A stretch of 64,000 nt of DNA from Paenibacillus rhizovicinus (GCF_010365285.1 NZ_CP048286.1:5444001-5508000); one strand, 5' to 3'; shown: positions 27,856 to 37,475, counted from the first letter of the stretch. The notes: a model not told the origin generated them from the sequence alone. Translations and numbers: made by a program.

Positions 27856-28902
27856 ATGCCTCCTATTAATTATGGCAGGCGATACATACGCATCAGGGGA
27901 CTTTTCAATCTGCGCATCGACGCCAGAAGTTTTACGGTAACGGTCATTCTCTTGGGAGCGGCCGTAGCGCTCGGCATCTTCGGTCTCATGATCGGCACGA
28001 TGCGGTTAAGCGTGCATGAGGTATTCGCCGCGCTGAGCGGCGATGCGGCCAAAATGACCAGGACGATCGTCGTCGACTGGCGTTTGCCGCGCGTGCTGGC
28101 TGCTTTGGTATTCGGGGCCGGGCTTGCGGTAAGCGGATCGATCTTTCAATCGCTCACTCGCAACCCGCTGGGCTCTCCCGATATTATCGGTTTCACGTCG
28201 GGATCGTACACGGGCGCGCTTGTTGCCATGCTTATCGTCGGCTCGACTTCGTTCATCGGCATCGCGGCTGGCGCGCTAATCGGCGGTCTCGCCACCGCCG
28301 TGCTGATTTATTTGCTGGCATTTCGCAAGGGTACGCACGGCTTCCGCTTGATTATCGTCGGCGTTGCGGCATCGACGATCTTGAGCAGCGTGAATTCGGT
28401 GCTGCTGCTGCGCAGCAAAGCGGAGGTCGCATTGACGGCAGCGGCGTGGGGCGTCGGTTCATTGAACGGCATTAACTGGACGGAGCTGCTCCCGGCTATG
28501 CTGATCGTAATCGTGCTCCTGTTCGCAGCGGCTGTAATGGGCAGGCCGCTGCGGGCGTTGGAACTGGGCGAAGATGCGGCGAAAGCACATGGCATCCGCG
28601 TGGAACGATCCCGCATCGCGCTGATCGCGATCGCCGTCGTGCTGACGGCGGCGCCGACGGCGGTCATGGGGCCGGTCAGCTTCGTCGCGCTGGCGGCGCC
28701 GCAGATTGCGATCCGGTTTACGAAGTCGGCGCAGAGCTTTGCGCCCGTTGCGGCGATGGGCGCTTTCTTATTGTTGGGGGCCGACATCGCGGCGCAGCGG
28801 GTCGTTCCCGGGACCATTTTGCCTGTCGGCGTGGTCACGCTGTCGCTTGGCGGTCTGTATCTCATCGCCGTACTGTTTAAGCAGGCACGATCGGGATTAT
28901 AA
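27856..28902 (+). CDS. Iron-siderophore ABC permease 2 (FecCD family)
   Basis: The product has 348 residues from ATG 27856, eight bases after AAGGAG; the upstream GTG 27847 overlaps that site. The family text is WRLPRVLAALVFGAGLAVSGSIFQ and NPLGSPDIIGFTSG, with the coupling turn ALELGEDAAKAHG and later GPVSFVALAAPQIA. It is the partner of the preceding permease. Confidence 0.93.
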   Translation: MPPINYGRRYIRIRGLFNLRIDARSFTVTVILLGAAVALGIFGLMIGTMRLSVHEVFAALSGDAAKMTRTIVVDWRLPRVLAALVFGAGLAVSGSIFQSLTRNPLGSPDIIGFTSGSYTGALVAMLIVGSTSFIGIAAGALIGGLATAVLIYLLAFRKGTHGFRLIIVGVAASTILSSVNSVLLLRSKAEVALTAAAWGVGSLNGINWTELLPAMLIVIVLLFAAAVMGRPLRALELGEDAAKAHGIRVERSRIALIAIAVVLTAAPTAVMGPVSFVALAAPQIAIRFTKSAQSFAPVAAMGAFLLLGADIAAQRVVPGTILPVGVVTLSLGGLYLIAVLFKQARSGL

Positions 28903-28982
28903 ACATGGCGTTCGTATCAACAGCCTGGCGGGTCCGGGCTTCGTGCATTGCGAGATGGAGAAGGAAAGTAGTTGACTAGCAG

Positions 28983-29822
28983 ATGAAGAGAACAGCGGCA
29001 GACGTCCCAACAGCGGTCGCGGAAGAAACGGTATCACGGCTTTGGACGGAGGACATAACCATCAAATACGAGGATCGGGTCATTTCCCGAAACTTGTCCG
29101 TTCAGATACCCGATGGTTCGTATACGGTTATCGTCGGACCTAATGCATGCGGCAAATCGACCCTGCTCCGAACGCTGTCCAAGTTGCTCAAGCCCTCCGA
29201 AGGGCAGGTGCTCCTGGACGGTAAGGGCATTGCGACTTACAAGTCCAAGGAAGTGGCGCGCAAGCTCGGCCTGCTGCCGCAATCGTCGACGGCTCCCGAA
29301 GGGATTACCGTGGCGAACTTGGTCGCGCATGGCCGCTACCCTTACCAGAGCTTCATCCGCCAATGGTCCGATGAAGACGAGGAGGCCGTGGCATCCGCGA
29401 TGCGGCTTACGGATACGAGCGAGCTGTCGCATCGTTTGGTCGACGAGCTCTCCGGGGGACAGCGGCAGCGCGTCTGGGTTGCCATGGCGCTTGCGCAGCA
29501 AACGCCGCTGCTGCTATTGGACGAGCCGACGACCTACTTGGATATCGCCCATCAAATCGAGCTGCTCGAGCTATTCAAGGACTTGAATGAGCGGGGGCGG
29601 ACGATTGTCGCGGTGCTGCATGATCTGAATCATGCCGCGCGATACGCCACGCACATCATCGCCATGAAGAACGGCCAACTGATCGCGCAAGGCGATCCGC
29701 GCGAGATTCTGACGGAGCAGCTGGTAGAAGACGTGTTCGGTTTAAAATGCACCATTATCGAAGATCCGGTCTCGCATACGCCGCTTGTCGTGCCGCTGGG
29801 CAGAGACCGATCGGCGAAGTGA
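28983..29822 (+). CDS. Iron-siderophore ABC ATPase (FecE/FepC family)
   Basis: The product has 279 residues from ATG 28983; the ribosome site is weak (GGAAAGTAG further upstream), so low or coupled translation is possible. Walker A is GPNACGKST (about 51-59), the signature LSGGQRQR, Walker B LLLLDEPT, and the switch His in VLHDLNHA. The motif set matches iron-siderophore ATPases. It completes the Fur-controlled importer. Confidence 0.94.
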   Translation: MKRTAADVPTAVAEETVSRLWTEDITIKYEDRVISRNLSVQIPDGSYTVIVGPNACGKSTLLRTLSKLLKPSEGQVLLDGKGIATYKSKEVARKLGLLPQSSTAPEGITVANLVAHGRYPYQSFIRQWSDEDEEAVASAMRLTDTSELSHRLVDELSGGQRQRVWVAMALAQQTPLLLLDEPTTYLDIAHQIELLELFKDLNERGRTIVAVLHDLNHAARYATHIIAMKNGQLIAQGDPREILTEQLVEDVFGLKCTIIEDPVSHTPLVVPLGRDRSAK

Positions 29823-29880
29823 GCGGACGCGGAAGCGTTCAGGAATGCACTAGGATGGAATCGTATATGGTTTTCGCAGG

Positions 29881-29917
29881 ATAAGGCTACCTTCAACAAG
29901 GCGGCCTTATTTTTTTG
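29881..29917 (+). terminator. Terminator of the iron-uptake operon
   Basis: ATAAGGC (29881-29887) pairs with GCCTTAT (29904-29910), followed by seven T. It lies about 60 bp after the ATPase stop. Confidence 0.8.
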
Positions 29918-29957
29918 TTGTTTTTTCGTTCTGTCATGGTCATTCCGATCAGCCTTT

Positions 29958-29986
29958 TTGACAATCTATGTCATGTTTGAGTTAAT
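29958..29986 (+). promoter_or_regulatory. Candidate promoter of the oligopeptide importer operon
   Basis: TTGACA (29958-29963) is followed after 17 bases by GTTAAT (29981-29986, 4 of 6 to consensus). The surrounding 200 bp are AT-rich. If used, the leader before the binding-protein gene would be over 200 nt. Confidence 0.4.
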
Positions 29987-30204
29987 TTTTAGGTGTACTT
30001 AATCGGAACGATCGACTTCTGCACGTAATGTGGATCGGTTTTCGATTAAGTTCGTTAAATAATTAAAGATATATATTTACATTCCAGTATTTTGGAGATA
30101 GAATGTAAGTGCGATGTTAGTATATATAACATTAAACTAACAATGAGTATTGATGGGTTTCGGAAGCACGACGATTTCAAAAAAAACGACGGGGAAGTGT
30201 GATC

Positions 30205-32007
30205 ATGGGGAAAAGGAAAAAGTTTGCGGTCGTACTGTCAATTGTTGCTCTAGCTGGATCATTGCTTGCCGGTTGCAGTAATTCGAACTCGGATTCTTCC
30301 GATTCGGCAGCGGCGAACGCGCAAAATGCGGATAAGCCCGCGAACGCGAACACGAATAAGCCGGCTAATGCAGACGCGGATAAACCGGCTAATGCAGCTC
30401 CGTCTGACGACGCTGGCACGACTCCAACGTCAGACACGCCAACGGACGGCGGCGGCATCGTGATCAGTTCGTTCTCGGACATCGTATCGATCAATCCGAT
30501 GTACGTTCAGGATACGGCCTCCGGCGACGCGGCTGCGTTCGTATATGCGAATCTGTTTGACCTGGACCGCCAGGGCAATCTGGCTGCCGAGCCGTGGTCG
30601 CTTGCGGCAGAACTGCCGGCGATCAGCGCGGACGGGCTCACGTATACAGTGAAACTAAAGCCGGAAGCGAAGTGGAGCGACGGTCAGCCCGTAACGGCCG
30701 ACGACGTCAAATATACGTTCGATACGATGAAAAATCCGGATGCCGGTTCACCGGGCATCAGCATGGTCGACAAGGTTGATGCCGTAACGAAGATCGACGA
30801 TCATACGGTCGCGTTCAAGCTGAAACAAATCTTCGCTCCGTTCCGTTATGCCCTCGCCTCCGCGATGGCGCCTTACCACGTGCTCAAGGACGTGCCCGTC
30901 AAGGATCTGGCGAAGAACGCGTTCGGTTCCGACCCGTCCAATACGGTCACGAACGGTCCTTGGAAATGGTCCAAATGGGAGCATGGCCAATACCTGACGT
31001 TCGACGCCGACGCTAACTATTGGGGCAGCACGAAGCCGCATATCCAGACGATTACTTATAAAATTTACGCCGACCAGAACACGGAGACGCAAGCGCTGCT
31101 GAAGGGGGACGTCGACCTGACGGAAGCGGTGCCGCTCACGACATTGGACGCGGTCAAGGCGAAGAGCGACATCGACATCATTCTGAAGCCGGGGCCGCAG
31201 TACGAGTACATGCAATTCAACTTCAACGGGGCGAACTTCCCGGATAAATATTCGTTGTTTCAAAGCCAGAAGACGCGTCAAGCCATCGCGACGGCGATTA
31301 ACCGCCAAGGCATGGTCGACAATATTCTGAAGGGCACCGGCACGCTGATGAACGCGCCGTTCCTGCCGAATTCGTGGGCGGATCCGAAGGACGCCGCCGT
31401 GAATTACGCTTACGATACGGAGAAAGCGAAGGCCATGCTCGCCGAAGACGGCTGGAAGCCGGGCAAGGACGGCATTCTGGTGAAGGACGGCCACCGCTTC
31501 GCCTTTGAATTGCAGTACAACGCCGGCAACAGCCGACGCGAGCAAGTCGCGGCCGTTATTCAGCAGAACTTGAAGGACGTCGGTATCGAAGTGACGCCGA
31601 AAGCCATTGATTTTGCTTCATGGATCGACCAAAACGTCACGCCGGGCAAATATCAGGCGCTGCTGCTGTCCTGGTCGCTGAGCAACCCGGATCCGGACGG
31701 CGAAAGCATCTTCTCCTCCAAGTATTTCCCGCCTGCCGGCCAAAACTCCGGCTGGTACAAGAACGAGAAACTGGATGCGCTATGGGTGAAAGGCTACTCC
31801 ACCGTCGATCAGAACGAGCGCAAAGCGATATACGCCGATGTCGCCAAAGAGATTTCGACCGATCTGCCCTACGTCTTCTTATACCAATACGGCCTGCCGG
31901 AAGCGGTCGCCAAGAACAAGGTTCATTTTGCAGAGGCTGACCGGCCCGAATCCTCGCTGGCTTACGGCTACTTCTTCCATATGATCAACTGGTGGGTCAC
32001 GCCTTAA
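30205..32007 (+). CDS. Oligopeptide/dipeptide-type ABC substrate-binding lipoprotein
   Basis: The product has 600 residues from ATG 30205, behind GGGGAAG. The signal peptide ends at lipobox LLAGC, followed by a long Asn/Ala/Asp/Lys-rich linker with PAN-DKPANA repeats (about residues 25-75). The SBP_bac_5 fold is seen in GLTYTVKLKPEAKWSDGQPVTADDVKYTFDT and the C-terminal QNERKAIYADVAKEISTDLPYVFLY. Four transporter genes follow. The family imports peptides, nickel chelates or plant oligosaccharides; the ligand is open. Confidence 0.92.
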   Translation: MGKRKKFAVVLSIVALAGSLLAGCSNSNSDSSDSAAANAQNADKPANANTNKPANADADKPANAAPSDDAGTTPTSDTPTDGGGIVISSFSDIVSINPMYVQDTASGDAAAFVYANLFDLDRQGNLAAEPWSLAAELPAISADGLTYTVKLKPEAKWSDGQPVTADDVKYTFDTMKNPDAGSPGISMVDKVDAVTKIDDHTVAFKLKQIFAPFRYALASAMAPYHVLKDVPVKDLAKNAFGSDPSNTVTNGPWKWSKWEHGQYLTFDADANYWGSTKPHIQTITYKIYADQNTETQALLKGDVDLTEAVPLTTLDAVKAKSDIDIILKPGPQYEYMQFNFNGANFPDKYSLFQSQKTRQAIATAINRQGMVDNILKGTGTLMNAPFLPNSWADPKDAAVNYAYDTEKAKAMLAEDGWKPGKDGILVKDGHRFAFELQYNAGNSRREQVAAVIQQNLKDVGIEVTPKAIDFASWIDQNVTPGKYQALLLSWSLSNPDPDGESIFSSKYFPPAGQNSGWYKNEKLDALWVKGYSTVDQNERKAIYADVAKEISTDLPYVFLYQYGLPEAVAKNKVHFAEADRPESSLAYGYFFHMINWWVTP

Positions 32008-32060
32008 CGAGCGCCGCCCCGCCGCCCAGCCAACTTCAGAACGACATCCAACGGATATTG

Positions 32061-32092
32061 AAGGGGAGGTCCATCTGGTCCTTCCCTTTTTC
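32061..32092 (+). terminator. Hairpin between binding protein and first permease
   Basis: A 12-bp stem with one mismatch and a 4-base loop (32061-32072 with 32077-32088) is followed by TTTT. It lies directly before the permease ribosome site and probably sets a high ratio of receptor to membrane components. Confidence 0.75.
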
Positions 32093-32111
32093 CTAGAAAG
32101 GGGTAGATCGC

Positions 32112-33083
32112 ATGACCGCGTTTTTCATCCGGCGTTTGCTGCAGTCGGCGCTCGTACTGGGTTTGATCATTGTGCTGACCTTTCTGCTGATCCATGCGGC
32201 TCCGGGCGGTCCGCGGCAAATTTACTTGTCGCCGGGCCTCTCCCAGGAAGCGGCGCAAGTCCAGGCGCATAACCTCGGGCTCGATCGCCCCGTCCTCGCG
32301 CAATTCTTCGGCTGGCTGGGGGATCTGCTTCAGGGCAACCTCGGCTATACGTTCAAGAATCATATCCCCGTCGGAGACATCATCTGGCCGACCGTCGGCC
32401 ACACGATGATCCTGATGGGAGCTGCCTGGCTGTTTTCCCTGCTGATCGCCATTCCGTGGGGCATCTACAACAGTACGGTAGAGTACAGCTTGTCCGATCA
32501 GACAGCTTCATTCATCGCCTATATCGGCTTCGCGATGCCGACATTCTGGTTCGGGATCATTCTGCAGGAACTGTTCGCGCTCAAATGGGATGTGCTTCCG
32601 TTGTCCGACATGTGGACGATGGGCAAGGAAGGGAACGTGGGCGATTTGCTGCTCCATCTCGTCCTGCCGGTTTCCGTCTTGACCCTCGGCTTCCTCGCAG
32701 GCTATTCGAAGTACGCGCGCTCGAGCATGCTCGAGGTGCTTGACCGGGATTACATTCGTACCGCGCGGGCCAAAGGACTGCCGGAACGGCGGGTGATCTT
32801 CCGCCATGGCCTGCGCAACGCGCTTATTCCGATCATTACGCTGCTGGGGATGGATCTGCCGATCCTTGTCTCCGGCGCGGCCTTGACGGAAAGCGTGTTT
32901 AACTGGCCGGGCATGGGCAGGCTGTTCGTGCAGATGGCCGTGGCCCGGGAATATTCCGTCCTTATGGCGATCACCCTGATCACTGCGGTGTTCGTCATTA
33001 TCGGCAACTTCCTTGCGGACATCTTGTACGCGCTGGTCGATCCGCGCGTGAAGCTGGATCGAAAGGGAGGTGCGGCGGCATGA
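32112..33083 (+). CDS. Oligopeptide-type ABC permease (DppB/AppB-like)
   Basis: The product has 323 residues from ATG 32112 behind AAAGGGG. It has the N-terminal helix FFIRRLLQSALVLGLIIVLTF, then HAAPGGPRQIY, and the coupling loop YIRTARAKGLPERRVIFRHGLRNALIP. The end FLADILYALVDPRVKLDRKGG is typical of DppB. It overlaps the next gene by four bases. Confidence 0.95.
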   Translation: MTAFFIRRLLQSALVLGLIIVLTFLLIHAAPGGPRQIYLSPGLSQEAAQVQAHNLGLDRPVLAQFFGWLGDLLQGNLGYTFKNHIPVGDIIWPTVGHTMILMGAAWLFSLLIAIPWGIYNSTVEYSLSDQTASFIAYIGFAMPTFWFGIILQELFALKWDVLPLSDMWTMGKEGNVGDLLLHLVLPVSVLTLGFLAGYSKYARSSMLEVLDRDYIRTARAKGLPERRVIFRHGLRNALIPIITLLGMDLPILVSGAALTESVFNWPGMGRLFVQMAVAREYSVLMAITLITAVFVIIGNFLADILYALVDPRVKLDRKGGAAA

Positions 33084-34039
33084 AGCAAGCAAGCGTCGTC
33101 TTGAACGACAGACCCGCCGTCCATCGGCCCGGGCGGCCGGAGGGCGCATGGCGCGCCGGCTGGAAACGCTTCGCCGCGAACCGTTTCGCCGTGGTCGGAT
33201 TGGGCGTCATGATCCTCTTCGTCCTGGCCTCGTTGACGGCGCCGTGGATCGCGCCTTACAGTCCGTCGCGGATCGACATGATGTTCCCGAACCTGCCCGC
33301 AGGCTCGGGCAACCATTTGCTCGGCACGGACGAATTGGGAAGGGACATCTTCTCGCGTCTGCTCTACAGCAGCCAAGTATCGCTGTTCGTGGGCTTCTCC
33401 GTCGCGTTTGCATCGGTCCTTATCGGCACGTTGATCGGAGCCGTATCGGGCTACTTCGGCGGCTGGATCGACAGCTGCTTCATGCGGCTGGTGGACGTGA
33501 TGAATGCCGTTCCGCTGCTGTTCCTGAACATTCTGGTGCTGGCCATATTCGGCTCGAAATTCTACTATATGATTCTCGTACTGACGTTGACGGGCTGGAT
33601 GAGCGTGGCTCGGCTCGTGCGGGGCGCGTTCCTGCAGCTGCGGGAAATGCAGTACGTCGAAGCGGCCAAGGCGATCGGCGTATCGGACTTCGGCATTATT
33701 TTCCGGCATTTGCTGCGGAATGCTTCGGCTCCGATTATCGTCAATGCCACCTTGATGGTCGGCGGCGCCATTCTCGGCGAATCCGCGCTGTCCTATCTGG
33801 GGCTCGGCATTCAGATACCGCAGACGAGCTGGGGACTGATGCTGTCGAACGCGCAGGAATTCATGCTGGTCGATCCGCTGCAGGCGGTGTATCCCGGCCT
33901 ATGCATCCTGATCGTCGTGCTGGCGGTCAACTTTATCGGCGACGGCTTGCGGGATGTGCTGGATCCGCGCCAACGCGCAGCTCTTACGGCGAGGAGGTTG
34001 GACCGATGGCGAAAAAAATTCTCGAAGTCCGAAATTTGA
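33080..34039 (+). CDS. Oligopeptide-type ABC permease (DppC/AppC-like)
   Basis: The product has 319 residues from ATG 33080, with GGAGG inside the end of the preceding gene and an ATGA overlap. DppC features are the N-terminal cytoplasmic stretch, NHLLGTDELGRDIFSRLLYSSQVSL, the loop YVEAAKAIGVSDFGIIFRHLLRNASAPIIV, and GDGLRDVLDPR near the C-terminus. It overlaps the ATPase gene by 34 bases. Confidence 0.95.
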   Translation: MKQASVVLNDRPAVHRPGRPEGAWRAGWKRFAANRFAVVGLGVMILFVLASLTAPWIAPYSPSRIDMMFPNLPAGSGNHLLGTDELGRDIFSRLLYSSQVSLFVGFSVAFASVLIGTLIGAVSGYFGGWIDSCFMRLVDVMNAVPLLFLNILVLAIFGSKFYYMILVLTLTGWMSVARLVRGAFLQLREMQYVEAAKAIGVSDFGIIFRHLLRNASAPIIVNATLMVGGAILGESALSYLGLGIQIPQTSWGLMLSNAQEFMLVDPLQAVYPGLCILIVVLAVNFIGDGLRDVLDPRQRAALTARRLDRWRKKFSKSEI

Positions 34040-35004
34040 CCGTCGGCTTTCCGCGCGAGCATGGGCTGTTGAAAGCGACCGATCGCATCTCTTTCACCAT
34101 TGAGGAAGGACAAACGCTGTGCGTCGTGGGGGAATCGGGCAGCGGCAAGAGCGTGACTTCGCTCGCGGTCATGCGGCTCATCGACTATGCCGGCGGCATG
34201 ATTGCGGGCGGCGAGATCGTCTTCGACGGCGATCATCTCACGAATAAGCGCCAAAGCGAGATGAATCGCATTCGGGGGAAGCGGCTGGCGATGATTTTCC
34301 AGGATCCGATGTCCGCGCTCAATCCGGTGTTCTCCATTGGCGAGCAAATCGCCGAAAGCTTGCGCATGCATAAGGGCATGACCGCGAAGACGGCTTGGAG
34401 CAAAGCCGTGGAGCTGCTCAAGCTGGTCGGCATCCCGGAAGCGGAAATCCGCGCGAAGCAGTTTCCGTTCCAATTGTCCGGCGGCATGTGCCAGCGGGTC
34501 GTCATCGCTATGGCGCTGGCCTGCGAACCGCAGCTGCTCATCGCCGACGAGCCGACGACCGCGCTCGACGTGACCATTCAAGCGCAAATTCTCGATTTGC
34601 TGCGACGGTTGAAGCAAGAGCTCAAGACCGCGACGCTGCTCATTACGCACGATATGGGCGTCGCGGCCGAAATGGCCGATCGGATTGCCGTCATGTATGC
34701 CGGCGCCATCGTCGAAGAAGGAACGGCCGACCGTATTTTCAATGCGCCTCGCCATCCGTATACGATCGGACTGCTGCGATCCATCCCGCGCCTCGAAGAA
34801 GAGACGGGCAGCGAGCTCTACGCCATTCAGGGCAGCATGCCCGGCATCGCGGACATTCCTTCGGGCTGCCGGTTTCATCCGCGCTGTCCGCATGCGATGG
34901 AACGTTGTCTGACCGAAGAGCCGCCGCTGCTGGCCGCCGATAGCGAGACCGGGCATCTTGCGGCATGCTGGTTAGACGGAATTCCGGAGGTGGCGGGGAT
35001 ATGA
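34006..35004 (+). CDS. Oligopeptide-type ABC ATPase (DppD/OppD-like)
   Basis: The product has 332 residues from ATG 34006 behind GAGGAGG, lying in the tail of the permease gene. Walker A is GESGSGKS (about 42-49), the signature reads LSGGMCQR and Walker B LIADEPT. The C-terminal Cys-bearing element [12 protein letters not shown], typical of the OppD/OppF C-terminal domain, is present. Note the Cys in the signature (GGMCQR), where most relatives have Arg or Gln; the effect is unknown. Confidence 0.94.
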   Translation: MAKKILEVRNLTVGFPREHGLLKATDRISFTIEEGQTLCVVGESGSGKSVTSLAVMRLIDYAGGMIAGGEIVFDGDHLTNKRQSEMNRIRGKRLAMIFQDPMSALNPVFSIGEQIAESLRMHKGMTAKTAWSKAVELLKLVGIPEAEIRAKQFPFQLSGGMCQRVVIAMALACEPQLLIADEPTTALDVTIQAQILDLLRRLKQELKTATLLITHDMGVAAEMADRIAVMYAGAIVEEGTADRIFNAPRHPYTIGLLRSIPRLEEETGSELYAIQGSMPGIADIPSGCRFHPRCPHAMERCLTEEPPLLAADSETGHLAACWLDGIPEVAGI

Positions 35005-35978
35005 GCGAGAACTACTTGGTAGAAGCGAAGCGCTTGAAGAAATATTTTCCGATCAAGGAGGGGCTGTTCGGACGGACCGCCGGGCATGTGAAAGCCGTCG
35101 ATGACGTTAGCTTCGGCGTCCGTCCCGGCGAGACGTTCGGCCTCGTCGGCGAGTCGGGCTGCGGCAAGTCGACGCTCGGCCGGGTCATGCTGCACTTGCA
35201 GAAGGCAACGGCCGGAGAAGTAAGGTTCGAAGGCAGGGACATCCAGCAGGCCGGGACGCAGGAACTGCGCGCGCTGCGCGAAGAGATGCAAATTATTTTC
35301 CAGGATCCCATGGGGTCGCTCAATCCCCGGTTTCTGGTTCGGGATTTGATCGGAGAGCCGCTGCGGCTTCACCGCCGCATGTCGAAGCCGGATATCGACG
35401 ACCGCGTCGTGGAGCTGATGAATCTGGTCGGCCTCGACGCGAGCCGGCGCAACCGGTACCCGCACGAATTCTCCGGCGGTCAGCGGCAGCGGATCGGAAT
35501 TGCCCGGGCGATCGCGTTGAATCCGAAGTTCATCGTGGCGGACGAATCGGTGTCGGCGCTCGACGTATCCGTACAATCGCAAGTGTTGAATCTGATGATG
35601 AAGCTGCAGCGGGAGCTCGGATTGACGTACTTGTTCATCGCGCACGGACTGAACGTCGTTCGGCATGTCTCGAATCGCGTGGGCGTGATGTATCTGGGCA
35701 AGCTCGTAGAGGTCGCGCCGGCGGATGAACTGTTCGCCCGTCCGGGACATCCGTATACGCAGGCGCTGATGTCGGCCATTCCGCAGCCTTCGCCCGGGCA
35801 GAAGCGGGACCGCATCATGCTCCAGGGCGAGGTGCCTTCCCCGGTCAATCCGCCTTCAGGCTGCCGGTTCCATCCGCGCTGTCTCTATGCGCAGGATCGC
35901 TGCCGGACAGAGGAACCGCTTCCTCGGCCGTTCGGCTTGGACAGAGAAGTGGCCTGCCATTATCCGCTGGGCACTTGA
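35001..35978 (+). CDS. Oligopeptide-type ABC ATPase (DppF/OppF-like)
   Basis: The product has 325 residues from ATG 35001, overlapping the preceding stop (ATGA) with GGAGG upstream. Walker A is GESGCGKST (about 49-57), the signature FSGGQRQR, Walker [13 protein letters not shown], and the C-terminal [12 protein letters not shown]. The usual Walker B Glu-Pro is Glu-Ser here, which is common in OppF-type proteins. It forms the nucleotide-binding pair with the previous gene. Confidence 0.94.
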   Translation: MSENYLVEAKRLKKYFPIKEGLFGRTAGHVKAVDDVSFGVRPGETFGLVGESGCGKSTLGRVMLHLQKATAGEVRFEGRDIQQAGTQELRALREEMQIIFQDPMGSLNPRFLVRDLIGEPLRLHRRMSKPDIDDRVVELMNLVGLDASRRNRYPHEFSGGQRQRIGIARAIALNPKFIVADESVSALDVSVQSQVLNLMMKLQRELGLTYLFIAHGLNVVRHVSNRVGVMYLGKLVEVAPADELFARPGHPYTQALMSAIPQPSPGQKRDRIMLQGEVPSPVNPPSGCRFHPRCLYAQDRCRTEEPLPRPFGLDREVACHYPLGT

Positions 35979-36063
35979 CAGCAGGCTGTTATGGCGAATA
36001 AAACAGGATCGCCCTGTCGCGTGATAGCAGCTTCAACGAAACGCATCGAAACCAATGAACACA

Positions 36064-36100
36064 AAGAAACGGTTGCCGGCAAAGGCAACCGTTTCTTCTT
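36064..36100 (+). terminator. Terminator of the oligopeptide importer operon
   Basis: A perfect 14-bp stem (36064-36077 with 36084-36097) with loop GGCAAA is followed by CTTC. It lies 85 bp after the last ATPase gene. Confidence 0.85.
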
Positions 36101-36151
36101 CAATCAGGGCAGTAAAGCGCAAGAGAATGCACGAATGAATCAGGTTCGTGC

Positions 36152-36199
36152 CGCTAGACCTTTCTTCTTTTCGCTAGACTTATCTTAGTTCCGCTAGAC
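36152..36199. repeat. Three CGCTAGAC direct repeats at 20-bp spacing
   Basis: CGCTAGAC starts at 36152, 36172 and 36192, each followed by a pyrimidine-rich segment. The spacing is two helical turns. They lie about 240 bp upstream of the acidic secreted protein gene. The rest of the gap 35979-36439 shows the terminator, and AT-rich sequence with a TATAAT at 36290 but no clear -35 element. Confidence 0.8.
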
Positions 36200-36439
36200 T
36201 TTTCCAAGCACGTACAGCAAGCGATAGAAGAGCTCGGCGCTTCTGCCCGCGCAGCGGAGAGCATCCATTAGGGAAGAAATTCATGGTAATATAATCATTA
36301 AAGTTACATAACAGGTCAAGAATAGTAAGATCGAATGCGGATTTTCTCATCAAATCCTAATCTGCCTCACAGGAGGATCTCATCGGCAATTGCTATAGTA
36401 AGAACTGTCCGAAGAGAACTCAATACGGGAGGTAATAAC

Positions 36440-36697
36440 ATGATGAGAAAAAGATGGCTTCTTGCCGCTGCATTGTTCACGGTTCTGGCTGCAGGTTCAG
36501 GGACTTGGTTGCACGCCACGTATGCTGCATCCGACAAAACGGCATCAACAAATACCGATTCCGCGGCGAAGGCCGCATCGGACGGAGACGGAGAGATTGC
36601 CGACGATCAGGAAGAGTCGGATGGAGACGGAGAGACTAACGATGATCAGGGGCAGGCTGGCCAAATGGATAATGACGGCGAAACGAACGACGATTAA
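36440..36697 (+). CDS. Small secreted acidic repeat protein (85 aa)
   Basis: ATG 36440 follows GGGAGG. The signal peptide (LLAAALFTVLAAGSGTWLHATYAA, about 1-30) is followed by a mature part of about 55 residues made largely of Asp, Glu, Gly, Asn and Gln, with imperfect repeats of the type SDGDGE-x-x-DDQ. No fold is visible and it may be disordered or bind cations. It precedes a damaged two-component locus, a setting where small exported PepSY proteins often occur, but no PepSY motif is seen; it may be a shortened relic. Confidence 0.65.
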   Translation: MMRKRWLLAAALFTVLAAGSGTWLHATYAASDKTASTNTDSAAKAASDGDGEIADDQEESDGDGETNDDQGQAGQMDNDGETNDD

Positions 36698-36717
36698 CGC
36701 AATGGCATAGGTACGGC

Positions 36718-36759
36718 GGGCAAGGGTCTTCCTGATTAAGGAGGACTCTTGCCCTTTTA
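36718..36759 (+). terminator. Terminator after the acidic protein gene
   Basis: A 16-bp stem with two G-U pairs (36718-36733 with 36739-36754) is followed by TTTTAG. It separates the acidic protein from the regulator remnant. Confidence 0.8.
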
Positions 36760-36782
36760 GAGTTTGGCGCAGGAGGGGAACG

Positions 36783-37475
36783 ATTATCAGAAAGCTGCTG
36801 CTTATTGAAGATGAACCAAACTTCGCTCGTTTCCTGGAATTGGAACTTGTGCGCGAAGGCTTCGATATCCTGGTGGAGCATGATGGCAAAGAAGGGTTTC
36901 GATTGGCGAGCGAACGAAACTGGGATATGATTCTGCTTGATTTAATGCTTCCGGGCTTAAGCGGAATTGAGATTTGCAGACGACTTCGCAGCCAGAAGAA
37001 TAGAACGCCGATCATTATGCTGACGGCTCGAAATAACGTGATGGATCGCGTAACGGGACTGGACAGCGGCGCCGATGATTATCTCCCGAAGCCATTCGAG
37101 ATTGAAGAGCTTCTGGCTCGCATGAGGGCGTTGTTTCGTCGAACGGACAGCGATGAAGAGCAGCGATCAAGCGGAGTAATCGAATTCCTTGACCTTCGCG
37201 TGGAATTGCAATCTCGCACGGTACTTCGGGGCGAAGAGGACATACCGTTAACGAAACGCGAATACGATCTCTTGCTCGTTCTTCTCCAAAATGCGAATCA
37301 TTATGTTATCGAGCGCTTTTATCGCGTTGATTCCGCCAGGGGCAGAAAGCGCGGGGGAGCCGGTCTAGGATTGGCGATTGCCAAACGTATTACTGAAGCC
37401 TACGGAGGAAAGCTTCGATTAACAAGCGAAGTCGGTCAAGGCACGGTCGCGACAGTAACGTTCCAAAGAGCTTAA
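36783..37475 (+). pseudogene. Response regulator fused in frame to the end of a histidine kinase
   Basis: The 230-codon frame starts at or near ATT 36783, just behind AGGAGGGG, with no ATG, GTG or TTG at the right place. Residues 1-120 are a receiver domain ([11 protein letters not shown] acidic pair, [11 protein letters not shown] phospho-Asp, [17 protein letters not shown]). The winged-helix domain begins ([23 protein letters not shown]) but breaks off after NANHYVIER. It then continues directly with kinase ATPase-domain text: [24 protein letters not shown], the F and G2 boxes, to the kinase C-terminus. About half of the DNA-binding domain and most of the kinase are missing. This is a deletion scar between adjacent regulator and kinase genes; neither activity should survive. 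Confidence 0.88.

Noticed and set aside
33070-34005. Upstream extension of the DppD-like ATPase frame
   Set aside because: The frame is open through the DppC-like gene, but its text is Arg-rich noise; the ATPase begins at ATG 34006 behind GAGGAGG.
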